Assembly: GCF_000373645.1 (NCBI RefSeq)
Contig: NZ_KB892057.1
Location: 178,381 to 242,380, forward strand
Direction: 5' to 3'
Source: Streptomyces sp. ATexAB-D23
GTDB taxonomy: Bacteria > Actinomycetota > Actinomycetes > Streptomycetales > Streptomycetaceae
DNA: 64,000 bases
This document shows, in pieces, positions 45,629-57,034 of the stretch. The number at the start of each line of letters is the position of its first letter. Position 1 is the first letter of the stretch. A model generated the notes under the pieces. The model saw nothing but the letters and a program-made list of their open reading frames with translations. It was not told where the DNA came from and ran no database searches. The translations under genes were made by a program, and so were the position numbers.

Positions 45629-46531
45629 TCAGCTCCCCTGGAGGTGCGCGCCGATGATGCGGGCGTAGGCGGCCTCACCCTGCTTGTTCGGGTGCAGCGG
45701 TGCTGCCGCCGCGGTCGGCACGTACCCCTCGACCCACTTGTCCGACGGTGCCTGGCAGGCGTCGTGGCCCTTGCTCGGGGTGGCGACGTCGACGTACTCG
45801 GCGCCGTGCGCGGCGCTCTGCTCGGCGATGACCGTGTTCATCCGGTCGACGCTGCCCTGGAGGAAGTCGGCGTCCACCGGGAGCACGGGCTGAAGCGGCC
45901 AGCAGCCGCCCGGCTTGATGTAGAGGCCGTAGCCCGTGACGAGCACGCGGGCCTGCGGCGAGCGCTGGTGGATGCCGTCGAGTACGGCTCCGAGGCGCGG
46001 CGCGAACTCCGCGATCCGCTGCGCCACCTGGTCGACCCCGCCCTCGGTCAGCTTCTCCTTGCACGGGGTGGCGGTCGGGTCGAGCTGCATGCAGTCCTGC
46101 GCGATGCCGACGAGACCGGCGTCGTTGCCGCCGATGGTCAGGGTCACCAGGTCGGTGTCCGTGCGCAGCGCGTCGAACTGGGGCGGGGCCGAACCCATTG
46201 GGATGTCGAGCAGCGACAGCGACTGCTTCTCCGTCATGTGCTTGGACTTGGCGCCGCTGCATGTGACGTCGCGCAGCGAGGCGCCGATGCTCGCCGCCAG
46301 TTCGTGCGCGTAGTTGTGCGTGGAACGGCCGCAGGCCACCGGCCCTGTGATGTCCGGGATGAGCGGGCCCGAGGCCATGGAGTCGCCGAGCGCCACGTAG
46401 GAGATGGGGTCGTCGGCCGCCGCCGCCCAGGCGCCGGACGCGGTGGTGCCGACGGCCAGGCCGGCCAGCGCGACGGCTGCGGCCGCGCCTCTGACGGACC
46501 GACAGAATGCCTTGTTTCGGGACGAGTTCAC
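45629..46531 (-). CDS. secreted SGNH/GDSL hydrolase (lipase/esterase)
   Basis: A 300-residue exported esterase of the SGNH family. After the signal peptide, block I is GDSMASGPLIPD (nucleophile Ser), block III is TIGGNDAG, and block V is PLHPN with the catalytic His. Multiple cysteines suggest disulfides, as in the Streptomyces lipase of this family. The GTG at 46531 is chosen for the strong GGAGG five bases upstream; the frame open further upstream lacks a signal start. It is first in a three-gene exoenzyme operon (SGNH hydrolase, alpha/beta hydrolase, phosphatase) and is divergent from the PucR-type gene. Confidence 0.92.
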   Translation of the reverse strand: MNSSRNKAFCRSVRGAAAAVALAGLAVGTTASGAWAAAADDPISYVALGDSMASGPLIPDITGPVACGRSTHNYAHELAASIGASLRDVTCSGAKSKHMTEKQSLSLLDIPMGSAPPQFDALRTDTDLVTLTIGGNDAGLVGIAQDCMQLDPTATPCKEKLTEGGVDQVAQRIAEFAPRLGAVLDGIHQRSPQARVLVTGYGLYIKPGGCWPLQPVLPVDADFLQGSVDRMNTVIAEQSAAHGAEYVDVATPSKGHDACQAPSDKWVEGYVPTAAAAPLHPNKQGEAAYARIIGAHLQGS

Positions 46532-46643
46532 GACGACCTCCGGTGCGGTGCGAGTGGGGGTATGGCGGGTGTCGCCGGTCATCATGCAGACTCGAACGCC
46601 GTCGTTTAACTGGTGGGTAACGCAGACTTCGCCGGGGGCTTTT

Positions 46644-47948
46644 GTGACGCATGACAAAGAGCGGCTCGCCGCGGGAGGCGGACGCACGGGCCGCGGGGCC
46701 GCCCGGCAGCGGCCGCTGTCCATCGCGGGACGCCCCGTGGCGGGTCGGCTGCGGGCCGGCGTCCCCGCCCTGACCGCCCGGGTCGTCGCCCGGCTTCTGA
46801 GCGATCTGCCGGTCTACGCGGAGCTGCCGCACGAGGAGATCGCGGGCGATATCGCGGACATCGTCCAGCACAACCTGCGCCTCTTCGCGGACGTACTGGA
46901 ACACCGCAGGGGCGCCACCGACGCCGAACTCGCCCAGCAGCGCGACTCGGCGGCCCAGCGCGCCGAGGAGGGGGTGCCGCTGGACGCCATCCTCGCCGCG
47001 TACCAGGTGGGCATCGCGATGTGCTGGGAGGAGACCGCGCGGGACGCCGGGCCCGGGGACCTGCACGCCGTGCTGGAGATCATGGACCGCATCCTGGTCC
47101 TCCAGCAGCAGCTGACCTCCGCGGTGAGCGGCGCCTATCTGGAGGCCCGGACGATCCTGGACAGTCAGGAGCACGGCGGGCGGCACGCGCTGATGGCCGC
47201 GCTGCTGACCGGTGAGGACCTGGACGGCTTCACCCGGCGCACCGGCCTGCGCCCGGCGGCCCGCTATCTGACGATGACGCTCGCGCTGGCCCCGCACCCG
47301 GACGAGGCGTGCGGGCAGGGGGCGGGGGCGGTGATGCCGCAGGGTCCGGGCGCGGGGGTGGCCGCGCGGCGCAAGATACGGCGCATCCGGTCGGCCCTGG
47401 ACCGGTTCGCCGGTACGCCGGCGCTGACCGCCCTGGACGCGTCCGGCGGTACCGTGCTGCTGCCGGTCGGCGAGCCGCCGGCGTGGAGCGGGCCCGGCGG
47501 GCTGTGCGACCTGATCGCCGAGGCGACCCGGGCGGCGGGGGTCCCCGTCACGGCCGCCGCCGAGACCGCGAGGCCGGAGGGGGTGCCGGCGGCGGTGGCC
47601 CGCAACGGCGAGATCGTCGACCTCGTCGCCCGGACCGGACGGGCCCCCGGCCTCTACCGGCTGGCCGACGTGCTCCTCGAGTACCAGCTGAGCAGGCCCA
47701 GCGAGGCGCTGCGCGGGCTCGCGGGCCTGCTCGACCCGCTGGAGGCCAAACCGGAGCTGCTGCACACCCTGGAGACGTATCTCGGACACGGGCTGGACCG
47801 CCGGGCCGCGGCGGCGGCGCTGCACGTGCACCCCAACACCGTCGACTACCGCATCCGCCGCATCGACCGCCTCACCGGCCTCTCCCCGGGCCGCCCGGCC
47901 GACCTCCAGCACCTGAGCGCGGCCCTGGTCGCGCGGCGCTCGGTGTGA
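46644..47948 (+). CDS. PucR/CdaR-type transcriptional regulator
   Basis: A 434-residue regulator. The N-terminal two-thirds is a sensing region without recognised ligand motif, with a helix-rich segment near LAAYQVGIAMCWEE. The C-terminal PucR helix-turn-helix is clear (LDRRAAAAALHVHPNTVDYR then RIDRLTGL). It is divergent from the secreted hydrolase operon with 112 bases between them, and could control it. GTG start at 46644 has only a weak G-rich ribosome site. The methyltransferase follows directly. Confidence 0.85.
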   Translation: MTHDKERLAAGGGRTGRGAARQRPLSIAGRPVAGRLRAGVPALTARVVARLLSDLPVYAELPHEEIAGDIADIVQHNLRLFADVLEHRRGATDAELAQQRDSAAQRAEEGVPLDAILAAYQVGIAMCWEETARDAGPGDLHAVLEIMDRILVLQQQLTSAVSGAYLEARTILDSQEHGGRHALMAALLTGEDLDGFTRRTGLRPAARYLTMTLALAPHPDEACGQGAGAVMPQGPGAGVAARRKIRRIRSALDRFAGTPALTALDASGGTVLLPVGEPPAWSGPGGLCDLIAEATRAAGVPVTAAAETARPEGVPAAVARNGEIVDLVARTGRAPGLYRLADVLLEYQLSRPSEALRGLAGLLDPLEAKPELLHTLETYLGHGLDRRAAAAALHVHPNTVDYRIRRIDRLTGLSPGRPADLQHLSAALVARRSV

Positions 47949-47986
47949 ACGGGGAACGGCCACTCCCTGCCGATCGTTCGGTGGGC

Positions 47987-48709
47987 ATGGGCGGACAACT
48001 GGTACGTGAGGGTTATTCGGGGACGGGGCCGGGCGCCATCACCCCGGACGGCTGCGCGGTCGAGCTGTACACGCGGCTGGCGGTGGGCGACGAGCCGGAC
48101 GTGATCGAGGCGGCGGTTCCCGCCGGGGCGAGCATCCTCGAACTGGGCTGCGGCGCGGGCCGGGTGACGCACCCGCTGATCGAGCGCGGCTTCACGGTCA
48201 CGGCGGTGGACGAGTCGGCGCAGATGCTGGAGCGGGTGCGCGGGGCGCGGACGGTGCGCAGCCCCATCGAGTCGCTGGATCTCGGGGACGAGACCTTCGA
48301 CGTGGTGATGCTGGCGTCGTTCCTGGTGCACGCGGGCGAGCACCGGGTGCGCGACGGGCTGCTGCGGACCTGCCGCAGATATGTGCGCGAAGGGGGAGTG
48401 GTGCTCATCCAGCGCGAGGGCGCTGACTACCACGAGGTCCCGCGCGAGCGCGTCCACCCCGCCGGCTACACCGTGCGCATCGTCTCATCGGAGCCGGTCG
48501 GGGACGGGGTGCGCTCGGTGCGCGCCGAGTACGTGTTCGACGACGCGCGGTGGACGCAGACCTTCCTGTCCCGGGAGCTGCCGCAGGAGGCGTTCGAGGG
48601 ATACCTGGAGGCGGCCGGGCTGAGGGTGGACCGCTGCCTCACGGACGACGGCATCTGGGTGCGGGCCGTGCCGTTCCAGGTCCGTCCGGCGGTCAGTGGA
48701 CGGTGCTGA
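47987..48709 (+). CDS. class I SAM-dependent methyltransferase
   Basis: A 240-residue methyltransferase. Motif I is ILELGCGAGRVTHPL, the SAM ribose acid is in VTAVDESAQM, and motif II is FDVVMLASFLVH. I choose ATG 47987 because the protein MGGQLVREGYSGTGPG matches the usual family opening; a GTG at 47945 overlapping the upstream stop (GTGA) is the alternative and would suggest translational coupling with the regulator. The substrate is unknown. The 3' end overlaps the convergent lipoprotein gene by 17 bases. Confidence 0.85.
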   Translation: MGGQLVREGYSGTGPGAITPDGCAVELYTRLAVGDEPDVIEAAVPAGASILELGCGAGRVTHPLIERGFTVTAVDESAQMLERVRGARTVRSPIESLDLGDETFDVVMLASFLVHAGEHRVRDGLLRTCRRYVREGGVVLIQREGADYHEVPRERVHPAGYTVRIVSSEPVGDGVRSVRAEYVFDDARWTQTFLSRELPQEAFEGYLEAAGLRVDRCLTDDGIWVRAVPFQVRPAVSGRC

Positions 48710-49040
48710 AGCTGCGCCAGGGCTTGGCGCTTGGCGCGTTGACGTCGGAGAACGTGGTCGCCAGATAGGTCGTGCCCGGCCCGGTGCAGTCCGTTGTCGG
48801 GTACAGGATGATGTCGATCAGGGTGTCGTTGGAGACCTCTTTGGCGCCCTCGGGGACGAGCCGGTGGCAGCCCTTGACCGAGGGGCTGTTCACCTCGACC
48901 ACGGCGTCCTGCTCGGTCGTGTAGATGACCGGTCCGACCGCGGTCCGGCCGAGGCCCGAACAGCCCGCGACGGTCAGGGTCAGGAGCACGGCCTGGACGG
49001 CGGTGCCGAGCCGGCGGCGTCGGCGTTCGATCACGGGCAT
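48693..49040 (-). CDS. small lipoprotein of unknown function
   Basis: A 115-residue protein with a basic N-terminus (ERRRRR), a hydrophobic segment and a lipobox (LTVAGC), so it should be a membrane-anchored lipoprotein. The mature part has two further cysteines (KGCHRLVP, TTDCTGPG) that may pair. I do not recognise the family. ATG 49040 is supported by GAGGA upstream. Confidence 0.7.
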   Translation of the reverse strand: MPVIERRRRRLGTAVQAVLLTLTVAGCSGLGRTAVGPVIYTTEQDAVVEVNSPSVKGCHRLVPEGAKEVSNDTLIDIILYPTTDCTGPGTTYLATTFSDVNAPSAKPWRSFSTVH

Positions 49041-49285
49041 GGGCGGGTCCTCGTCTGTCTCGTCACCACGCACACCCGTGGTGCACGTGCCGGTGCTGGT
49101 CAGCCTGCCCGCTTCCCCGGGCCCCGGCATCCGGGACGCGGCCGGGTGGGGGAGAAGGGCGTGCGGGGGCGTACGGGGAGACGTTCGCCCCACGGCTCAA
49201 CCGGGCATACCGTGGTATTAGCACCCAATGGTGTGTGAGTGGTACGAGCAGTGAGTGCGGTATTTCCGGCCGGCAGGGGGCCGTC

Positions 49286-50290
49286 ATGGTTCAGGACCTC
49301 TTGATCGCGTTGATCGCGGTGGTGGCGGCGGGCGTCGTGTACATGATGGCCGCCGCCCGGATCATCAAACAGTACGAGCGGGGTGTGGTCCTCAGACTGG
49401 GGCGGCTCCGCGACGACGTGCGCGGACCAGGTTTCACTATGGTGCTGCCGGTCGTCGACCGGCTGCGCAAGGTCAACATGCAGATCGTGACCATGCCCGT
49501 CCCGTCGCAGGACGGGATCACCCGGGACAACGTCACGGTCCGGGTGGACGCCGTCATCTACTTCAAGGTGGTCGACGCGGCGAGCGCGGTCGTCCGGGTG
49601 GAGGACTACCGCTTCGCGGTCTCGCAGATGGCGCAGACGTCGCTCCGTTCCATCATCGGTAAGAGCGACCTGGACGACCTCCTCTCCAACCGGGAGAAGC
49701 TGAACGAGGGCCTCGAAATCATGATCGACAGCCCGGCGGTGGGCTGGGGCGTCCAGATCGACCGGGTCGAGATCAAGGACGTCTCGCTGCCGGAGACGAT
49801 GAAGCGGTCCATGGCCCGGCAGGCCGAGGCGGACCGTGAGCGGCGGGCCCGGGTCATCAACGCGGACGCGGAGCTCCAGGCGTCCAAGAAGCTGGCCGAG
49901 GCGGCGTCGCAGATGTCCGCCCAGCCCGCGGCGCTCCAGCTGCGACTGCTCCAGACCATGGTGGCCGTCGCGGCGGAGAAGAACTCGACGCTGGTGCTGC
50001 CGTTCCCGGTGGAGCTGCTGCGCTTCCTGGAACGGGCCCAGCTGGGGCAGGCACCGGACCGGGGCACACCGCAGGTGGCACCGGGGACCGGCCAGGAGCC
50101 CGGATCGCCCGCACCAGCCGGGCAGGAGCCCGGATCGCCTGCATCGGCCGACCAGGAGACTGCATCGGCCGACCAGGAGCCCGCATCGGCCGACCAGGAG
50201 CCCCGATCGCCTGAGCAGCCGCCCGCGCCCGGCCCCGACGCGGAGGGGTCCGACGACCTGGGCGCGTCGCGCCACTTCGCCCGGCACTGA
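49286..50290 (+). CDS. SPFH-domain (stomatin/slipin-like) membrane protein
   Basis: A 334-residue slipin. An N-terminal transmembrane helix (LLIALIAVVAAGVVYMMAA) is followed by the SPFH domain (IIKQYERGVVLRLGRL, GPGFTMVLPVVD, VRVDAVIYFKV) and a helical region (RQAEADRERRARVINADAE). Such proteins form membrane scaffolds with associated proteases. No NfeD partner is adjacent. The C-terminal 65 residues are a low-complexity tail with Gln-Glu-Pro/Ala-Ser-Ala-Asp repeats, unusual for the family. ATG 49286 is chosen over an upstream in-frame start at 49235. Confidence 0.9.
   Translation: MVQDLLIALIAVVAAGVVYMMAAARIIKQYERGVVLRLGRLRDDVRGPGFTMVLPVVDRLRKVNMQIVTMPVPSQDGITRDNVTVRVDAVIYFKVVDAASAVVRVEDYRFAVSQMAQTSLRSIIGKSDLDDLLSNREKLNEGLEIMIDSPAVGWGVQIDRVEIKDVSLPETMKRSMARQAEADRERRARVINADAELQASKKLAEAASQMSAQPAALQLRLLQTMVAVAAEKNSTLVLPFPVELLRFLERAQLGQAPDRGTPQVAPGTGQEPGSPAPAGQEPGSPASADQETASADQEPASADQEPRSPEQPPAPGPDAEGSDDLGASRHFARH
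50141..50203 (+). repeat. 21-bp tandem repeat in the SPFH gene tail (3 copies)
   Basis: Three copies of a 21-base unit (GCATCGGCCGACCAGGAG plus a variable codon) encode ASADQE(T/P). They are preceded by two copies of a related longer unit encoding GQEPGSPA. Codon-length multiples keep the frame open, so the tail length could vary between strains. Confidence 0.85.
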
Positions 50291-50334
50291 CCGGTACCGG
50301 AGCCCGACACCGGAGCCCGGCACCGGCCGGGCGT

Positions 50335-50351
50335 CCGGTCCGAAGGACCGG
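50335..50351 (+). terminator. short hairpin after the SPFH gene
   Basis: CCGGTCC (50335-50341) and GGACCGG (50345-50351) form a perfect 7-bp stem around GAA, 45 bases after the stop. The rest of the 254-base gap before the helicase is GC-only and low in information. Confidence 0.5.
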
Positions 50352-50544
50352 CCCCGCGCCCGCGCGGCGCGGAGGGCGTGAGGAGGTTCCCGGGCAGGCG
50401 GACCGGGCCCGCGCCCGTGCCCGCGCGGCGCCTTCCCCGGCCGCCGCCCGACCCCGTACGAGCTGCGGGAACGGCGGCGGCCGGTCCGTTGTCGTACCCC
50501 CCGCCTAGACTCGCGAGTCAGAGGATCCGATTCCGGGGATTCCC

Positions 50545-53510
<2,966 letters not shown>

Positions 53511-53514
<4 letters not shown>

Positions 53515-54845
53515 GCCCCGCACCGGGCGCCGCCCGCCCCGACTCCGGGCCGCTCGCCGCCCGCCGCGACGCACGGCCCGCCGCCCGCTCCCGCCCCGGA
53601 CCCGACGACCTGCGGCGTACCTTCGAGGCCGTGCCCGCGCGCACCTCCGGCGAGGACGGGCCGTTCGCGGAGAGCTGGTGGGGCCGCGCCTGGGTGGCGG
53701 CCCTGGAGTCCCTGTCGATGGACGCGCCGAGGCTCGCCCGGGGCCGGGCGTACGCGGACGGCGGGCACGTCGCCGCGATCACCGTCACGCCGGGGCACGT
53801 CGTCGCCTATGTGCACGGCAGCCGCCCCCGCCCCTACCGCGCCGAACTGCGGCCGCGCACCTTCGCCGACGCCGACTGGGACACCCTGCTCGACGCGGTC
53901 GCCGCCCGCCCCGGCCACCTCGCCGCGCTGCTCGCCAAGGAGGTGCCGCACTCCCTGGCCGAGACCGCCACCACGGCCGGGATCACCCTGCTGCCCGCCC
54001 CCGGCGACCTCGATCCCGCCTGCACCTGCCCCGACCGGGGTCGGCCCTGCAAGCACGTGGCGGCCCTCTGCTACCAGATGGCCCTCCTCCTGGACACCGA
54101 CCCGTTCGTCCTGCTCCTGCTGCGCGGCCGGGGCGAGCGGGCCCTCCTGGAAGAGCTGGGCCGGCGCAACGCCGCGCACTCCGCCCGGGAGCGGCCCGCC
54201 GCCCCCGACACCCCGTCCGTACCGGCGAAGGAGGCACTCGCCGGCCGCTTCCTGCCGCCGCTGCCCGCACCCTTCCCGGTGGAGCCGCACCCCGGCCGCC
54301 CGCCCGCCTGTCCGGCGCTCCCCGGCGCCCGGGACCCGCTCGCCCTCGACCAGCTCGCCACCGACGCGGCGGCCCGCGCCCACGCGCTGCTCACCACCGG
54401 CCGCGACCCGCTCGCCGGACTCACCGCCTGGCAGGACGCCGTCCGGCTGGCAGCGGCAGGCCCCACCGCCGGGCTCACCGCCACCACCCGCGCCCTCTAC
54501 CGGGAGCTGGCCTCCGCCACGGGCCGCAACACCACGGACCTGGCTCGTGCCGTGGCCGCCTGGCGCCAGGGCGAGGCCGAGGGACTGGCGGTCCTGGAAA
54601 CGCCGTGGGACCCCCCGGCGGGCCCCTTCGACCGCGCCCGCCCCGCCCTCGCCGCCGCCGGCTTCCCCCGCTTCCAGCCCTGGCGCAACCACCTCACCCA
54701 CCCGGGCCACGCCTTCCAGCTCCGCTTCGGCCGCGACGGCCGCTGGTACGGCTACGAGTCCGACCCCGGCGAGGACGACTGGTGGCCCCGCGCCGCCCCG
54801 GGCCGCGACCCGGTGAGCACGCTCCTGGAGCTGACCGGCGGTTGA
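53511..54845 (+). CDS. SWIM zinc-finger protein
   Basis: A 444-residue protein whose SWIM zinc finger is CTCPDRGRPCKH (C-x-C-x6-C-x-H). The N-terminal part (FAESWWGRAWVAALESL, RGRAYADGGHV) is conserved in SNF2-linked SWIM proteins. SWIM domains bind DNA or protein. It is translationally coupled to the SNF2 helicase by an ATGA overlap, which supports a common complex. The C-terminal third is Ala/Pro-rich with a conserved RFGRDGRWYGYE stretch. Confidence 0.9.
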
Positions 54846-54871
54846 AGGGCTCCCGCACCACGCCCGCCGGT

Positions 54872-55462
54872 TCAGGCCGTGCGCGGGGCGGGCAGCACCG
54901 CGTCGACGACGGCGGCGGCGAAGCCGGGCGGAACCGGCTCGTTCCGGAGCAGCGCCCGCACCCAGACGGCTCCGGCGATCAGGTCGAGCAGCAGCATCGG
55001 GTCGGTGCCCGGGGGCAGTTCACCGCGGGCGAAGGCCCGGGTGAACACGGGCTGCTCACGGGAGAACCGGTCGGCGAAGAAGTCCCTGGCCAGGGAGGCG
55101 AGACCGTCGTCCGGCAGACCGGGACCCGAGGCCACGGCCCGCACGATCGCCCGGCTTCGTACGCCCGTGACCAGGTCGATCACCTGGTCCGCCAGGGCGA
55201 TCAGGTCCCCGCGCAGGGAGCCGGTGTCGGGGATCTCGATGTCCAGGACCCGGGCCCGGAGCAGGGCCGCGTGCAGCAGCGCCGCCTTGGACGGCCACCA
55301 GCGGTAGATCGTCGTCTTGTTGACCCCGGCCGCCAGGGCGACCGCCTCGATGGTGAGCCCGTCGTATCCGCGTTCGGCGAGCAGACGCAGCGTGGCGTCG
55401 AAGATCGCCTCGGCGGCGCGGGGGCCCTTGCCGGAGCGGGGGTGCGGGGGCGGGACTGACAT
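54872..55462 (-). CDS. TetR-family transcriptional regulator
   Basis: A 196-residue TetR repressor. The N-terminal helix-turn-helix is GLTIEAVALAAGVNKTTIYR with the WWPSKAAL continuation, and the C-terminal ligand/dimer domain is helical. ATG 55462 is chosen because the region further upstream contains the operator. A 26-bp perfect palindrome lies 15-40 bases upstream, and the divergent gene is an HXXEE-type membrane protein, so it probably controls itself and that gene. Confidence 0.93.
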   Translation of the reverse strand: MSVPPPHPRSGKGPRAAEAIFDATLRLLAERGYDGLTIEAVALAAGVNKTTIYRWWPSKAALLHAALLRARVLDIEIPDTGSLRGDLIALADQVIDLVTGVRSRAIVRAVASGPGLPDDGLASLARDFFADRFSREQPVFTRAFARGELPPGTDPMLLLDLIAGAVWVRALLRNEPVPPGFAAAVVDAVLPAPRTA

Positions 55463-55476
55463 GGCGGCTCCAGAGA

Positions 55477-55502
55477 AATGCAACGCAACGTTGCGTTGCA
55501 TT
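55477..55502. promoter_or_regulatory. 26-bp perfect palindromic TetR operator over the promoter
   Basis: Positions 55477-55502 read identically on both strands; the half site is AATGCAACGCAAC and the centre is CG. On the minus strand a perfect TATAAT -10 lies at 55505-55500, so the start of the regulator transcript falls inside the palindrome. This is the form of an autoregulatory TetR operator and makes the pairing with the adjacent gene very likely. Confidence 0.9.
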
Positions 55503-55548
55503 ATATGCTGCGGCCGACTGACGGCACACGACACGCAGAGGGGTGCTC

Positions 55549-56094
55549 ATGAAGAGCGACAGGACCTCCGGGGTTTCCGGAGCGGTGACCTGGGGACTGC
55601 TGGCCGCCTGGGCGGCCAATGACCTGGAGGAGATCGTCACCATGGCGGGCTGGCTCCGCACCGCCCGGCCGAAGCTCAAGAAGCGGTTGCCGTGGGTGCC
55701 CGACCGGGTGTGGCAGCGCACGGACCTCTCGCAGCGCGAGGTGAACGCGGCCATCGGCCTCATGGGCGGGATCGTTGCCGCTGCCGCCGCCGACGGGGCG
55801 CGCACCGGCGGGCGCAGCCCGTTCTTCCGTACCGTCCTGGCCGGATTCGGGCTCCACGGGGTGGCGCACATCGCCCAGTCGGCCGCGTACGGCGGCTACA
55901 CCCCGGGCGTCGCCACCTCGCCGACCGTCGTCATCCCGTACTCGCTCTGGGCGCTGCGCCGGCTGAGGGCGGCGGGGATCGAGACGGGCGGGGGACGCGC
56001 GGCGGCCACCGGGCTGATGTTCCTGCCGGTGGCCGTGGCGGGGGTGCACGCGGCGGCCCGCGTCCTGGCCGGGCCGCGTACGGCGGAGACGTGA
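55549..56094 (+). CDS. HXXEE-domain membrane protein
   Basis: A 181-residue membrane protein of the HXXEE type. The defining segment appears as WAANDLEEIVTM, with Asn in place of the usual His, and the later HGVAHIAQS and GYTPGVATSP motifs are kept. Four or so hydrophobic helices are present. Function of the family is unknown; genes of this type are commonly under an adjacent TetR repressor, as here. GAGGGG precedes ATG 55549. Confidence 0.78.
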   Translation: MKSDRTSGVSGAVTWGLLAAWAANDLEEIVTMAGWLRTARPKLKKRLPWVPDRVWQRTDLSQREVNAAIGLMGGIVAAAAADGARTGGRSPFFRTVLAGFGLHGVAHIAQSAAYGGYTPGVATSPTVVIPYSLWALRRLRAAGIETGGGRAAATGLMFLPVAVAGVHAAARVLAGPRTAET

Positions 56095-56128
56095 CCGACC
56101 ACGGGGCGGCGACGGCCCGCCGAACCGT

Positions 56129-56248
56129 CAGGTGTACCGCGCCGTTCGCGGGCAGGTGTACCGCGCCGTTCGCTGCCAGGTGTACCGCGCCGTTCGTCGT
56201 CAGGCGTACCGCGCTGCTCGCCGTCACGTGTACCGCGCGCGGCTCCCG
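56129..56248. repeat. 24-bp intergenic tandem repeat (about 5 copies)
   Basis: Five 24-base units starting at 56129, 56153, 56177, 56201 and 56225 share the core CAGGTGTACCGCGCCGTTCG. The first three are nearly identical and the last two increasingly diverged. They fill the gap between two convergent genes. The period is a multiple of three and leaves open frames on both strands (for example a VYRAVRxQ octapeptide), but no ribosome site or start supports translation. Confidence 0.88.
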
Positions 56249-56263
56249 GCGGGTCGCGCGGTG

Positions 56264-56809
56264 TCAGAAGTCGGCGTTCAGCCGTTCCTCCAGCCGTGCC
56301 ACCGAGTCCTGGGCGTACGCCTTCTCGTAGGCGTTGCGGATGCGCTCGATCTGCGGGCCGCGGACCCGGGCCTCGGACGCCGGGTAGAGCAGGGTCAGCT
56401 CGTAGCTCCGCTCCCGCTCGATCACCCCGTTGGAGTCGCGCCACTGTCCGCGACCGTTCTGGATGGTCAGCCCGTTCGGGAAGCGCGGGGTGACCTCGGC
56501 GTCGATGAAGTCCAGGAACTGCCGGTCGGTCACATCGGGCCCGCCGTCCGGGCGTTCGGTGCCGAACAGGAGCCGCGTCTCGATGTAGTCCTTGCCCCGC
56601 ACGGCGCTCGCGACCGCCGGCCGCGGCTCCGGAGTGGCGGCCGAGCCGAGCGTGGCGTAGGCGACGGGGGCGCCCGCCGCAAGGACGGCGATGCCCGTCG
56701 TGGCGGCGACGAGCGCGGCACGCCGTCGCGGGCGGCGACGGTCGTCCGGACAGTCACAGGGGGCGGTGGCCCGGGTCTCGGTGCCGGTCGGGCGGGGGAG
56801 GAGAGGCAT
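56264..56809 (-). CDS. DUF3574 protein, probably exported
   Basis: A 181-residue protein with an N-terminal basic stretch and a hydrophobic segment (ALVAATTGIAVLAAGAPVAYA) that acts as a signal or anchor. The DUF3574 domain is clear: ETRLLFGTERPDGGPDV, FIDAEVTPRFPNGLT, GQWRDSNGVIERERS and VARLEERLNADF. Function unknown. GGAGG sequence precedes the start. Confidence 0.85.
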   Translation of the reverse strand: MPLLPRPTGTETRATAPCDCPDDRRRPRRRAALVAATTGIAVLAAGAPVAYATLGSAATPEPRPAVASAVRGKDYIETRLLFGTERPDGGPDVTDRQFLDFIDAEVTPRFPNGLTIQNGRGQWRDSNGVIERERSYELTLLYPASEARVRGPQIERIRNAYEKAYAQDSVARLEERLNADF

Positions 56810-57034
56810 GACGGAGCCCTTCGTTCCGGATGCGGGGGAGTGCGCTGACGCGCGCCGGGCTCACTGTCGCAAGCGCCCCCCGGCCGACGGGGGCGAAGGG
56901 GAAGCGTCACCGGGAAACCACCCGAACGGGCGGGAGCGCACAGGGGCACACCCGGGCTCGCTCCCGTCACATGGAGTGGCTCGCTTCCGTCGTGCGAAGA
57001 GGGGTATCCCCGTCACACCCGGAGGCCCGCCCCG

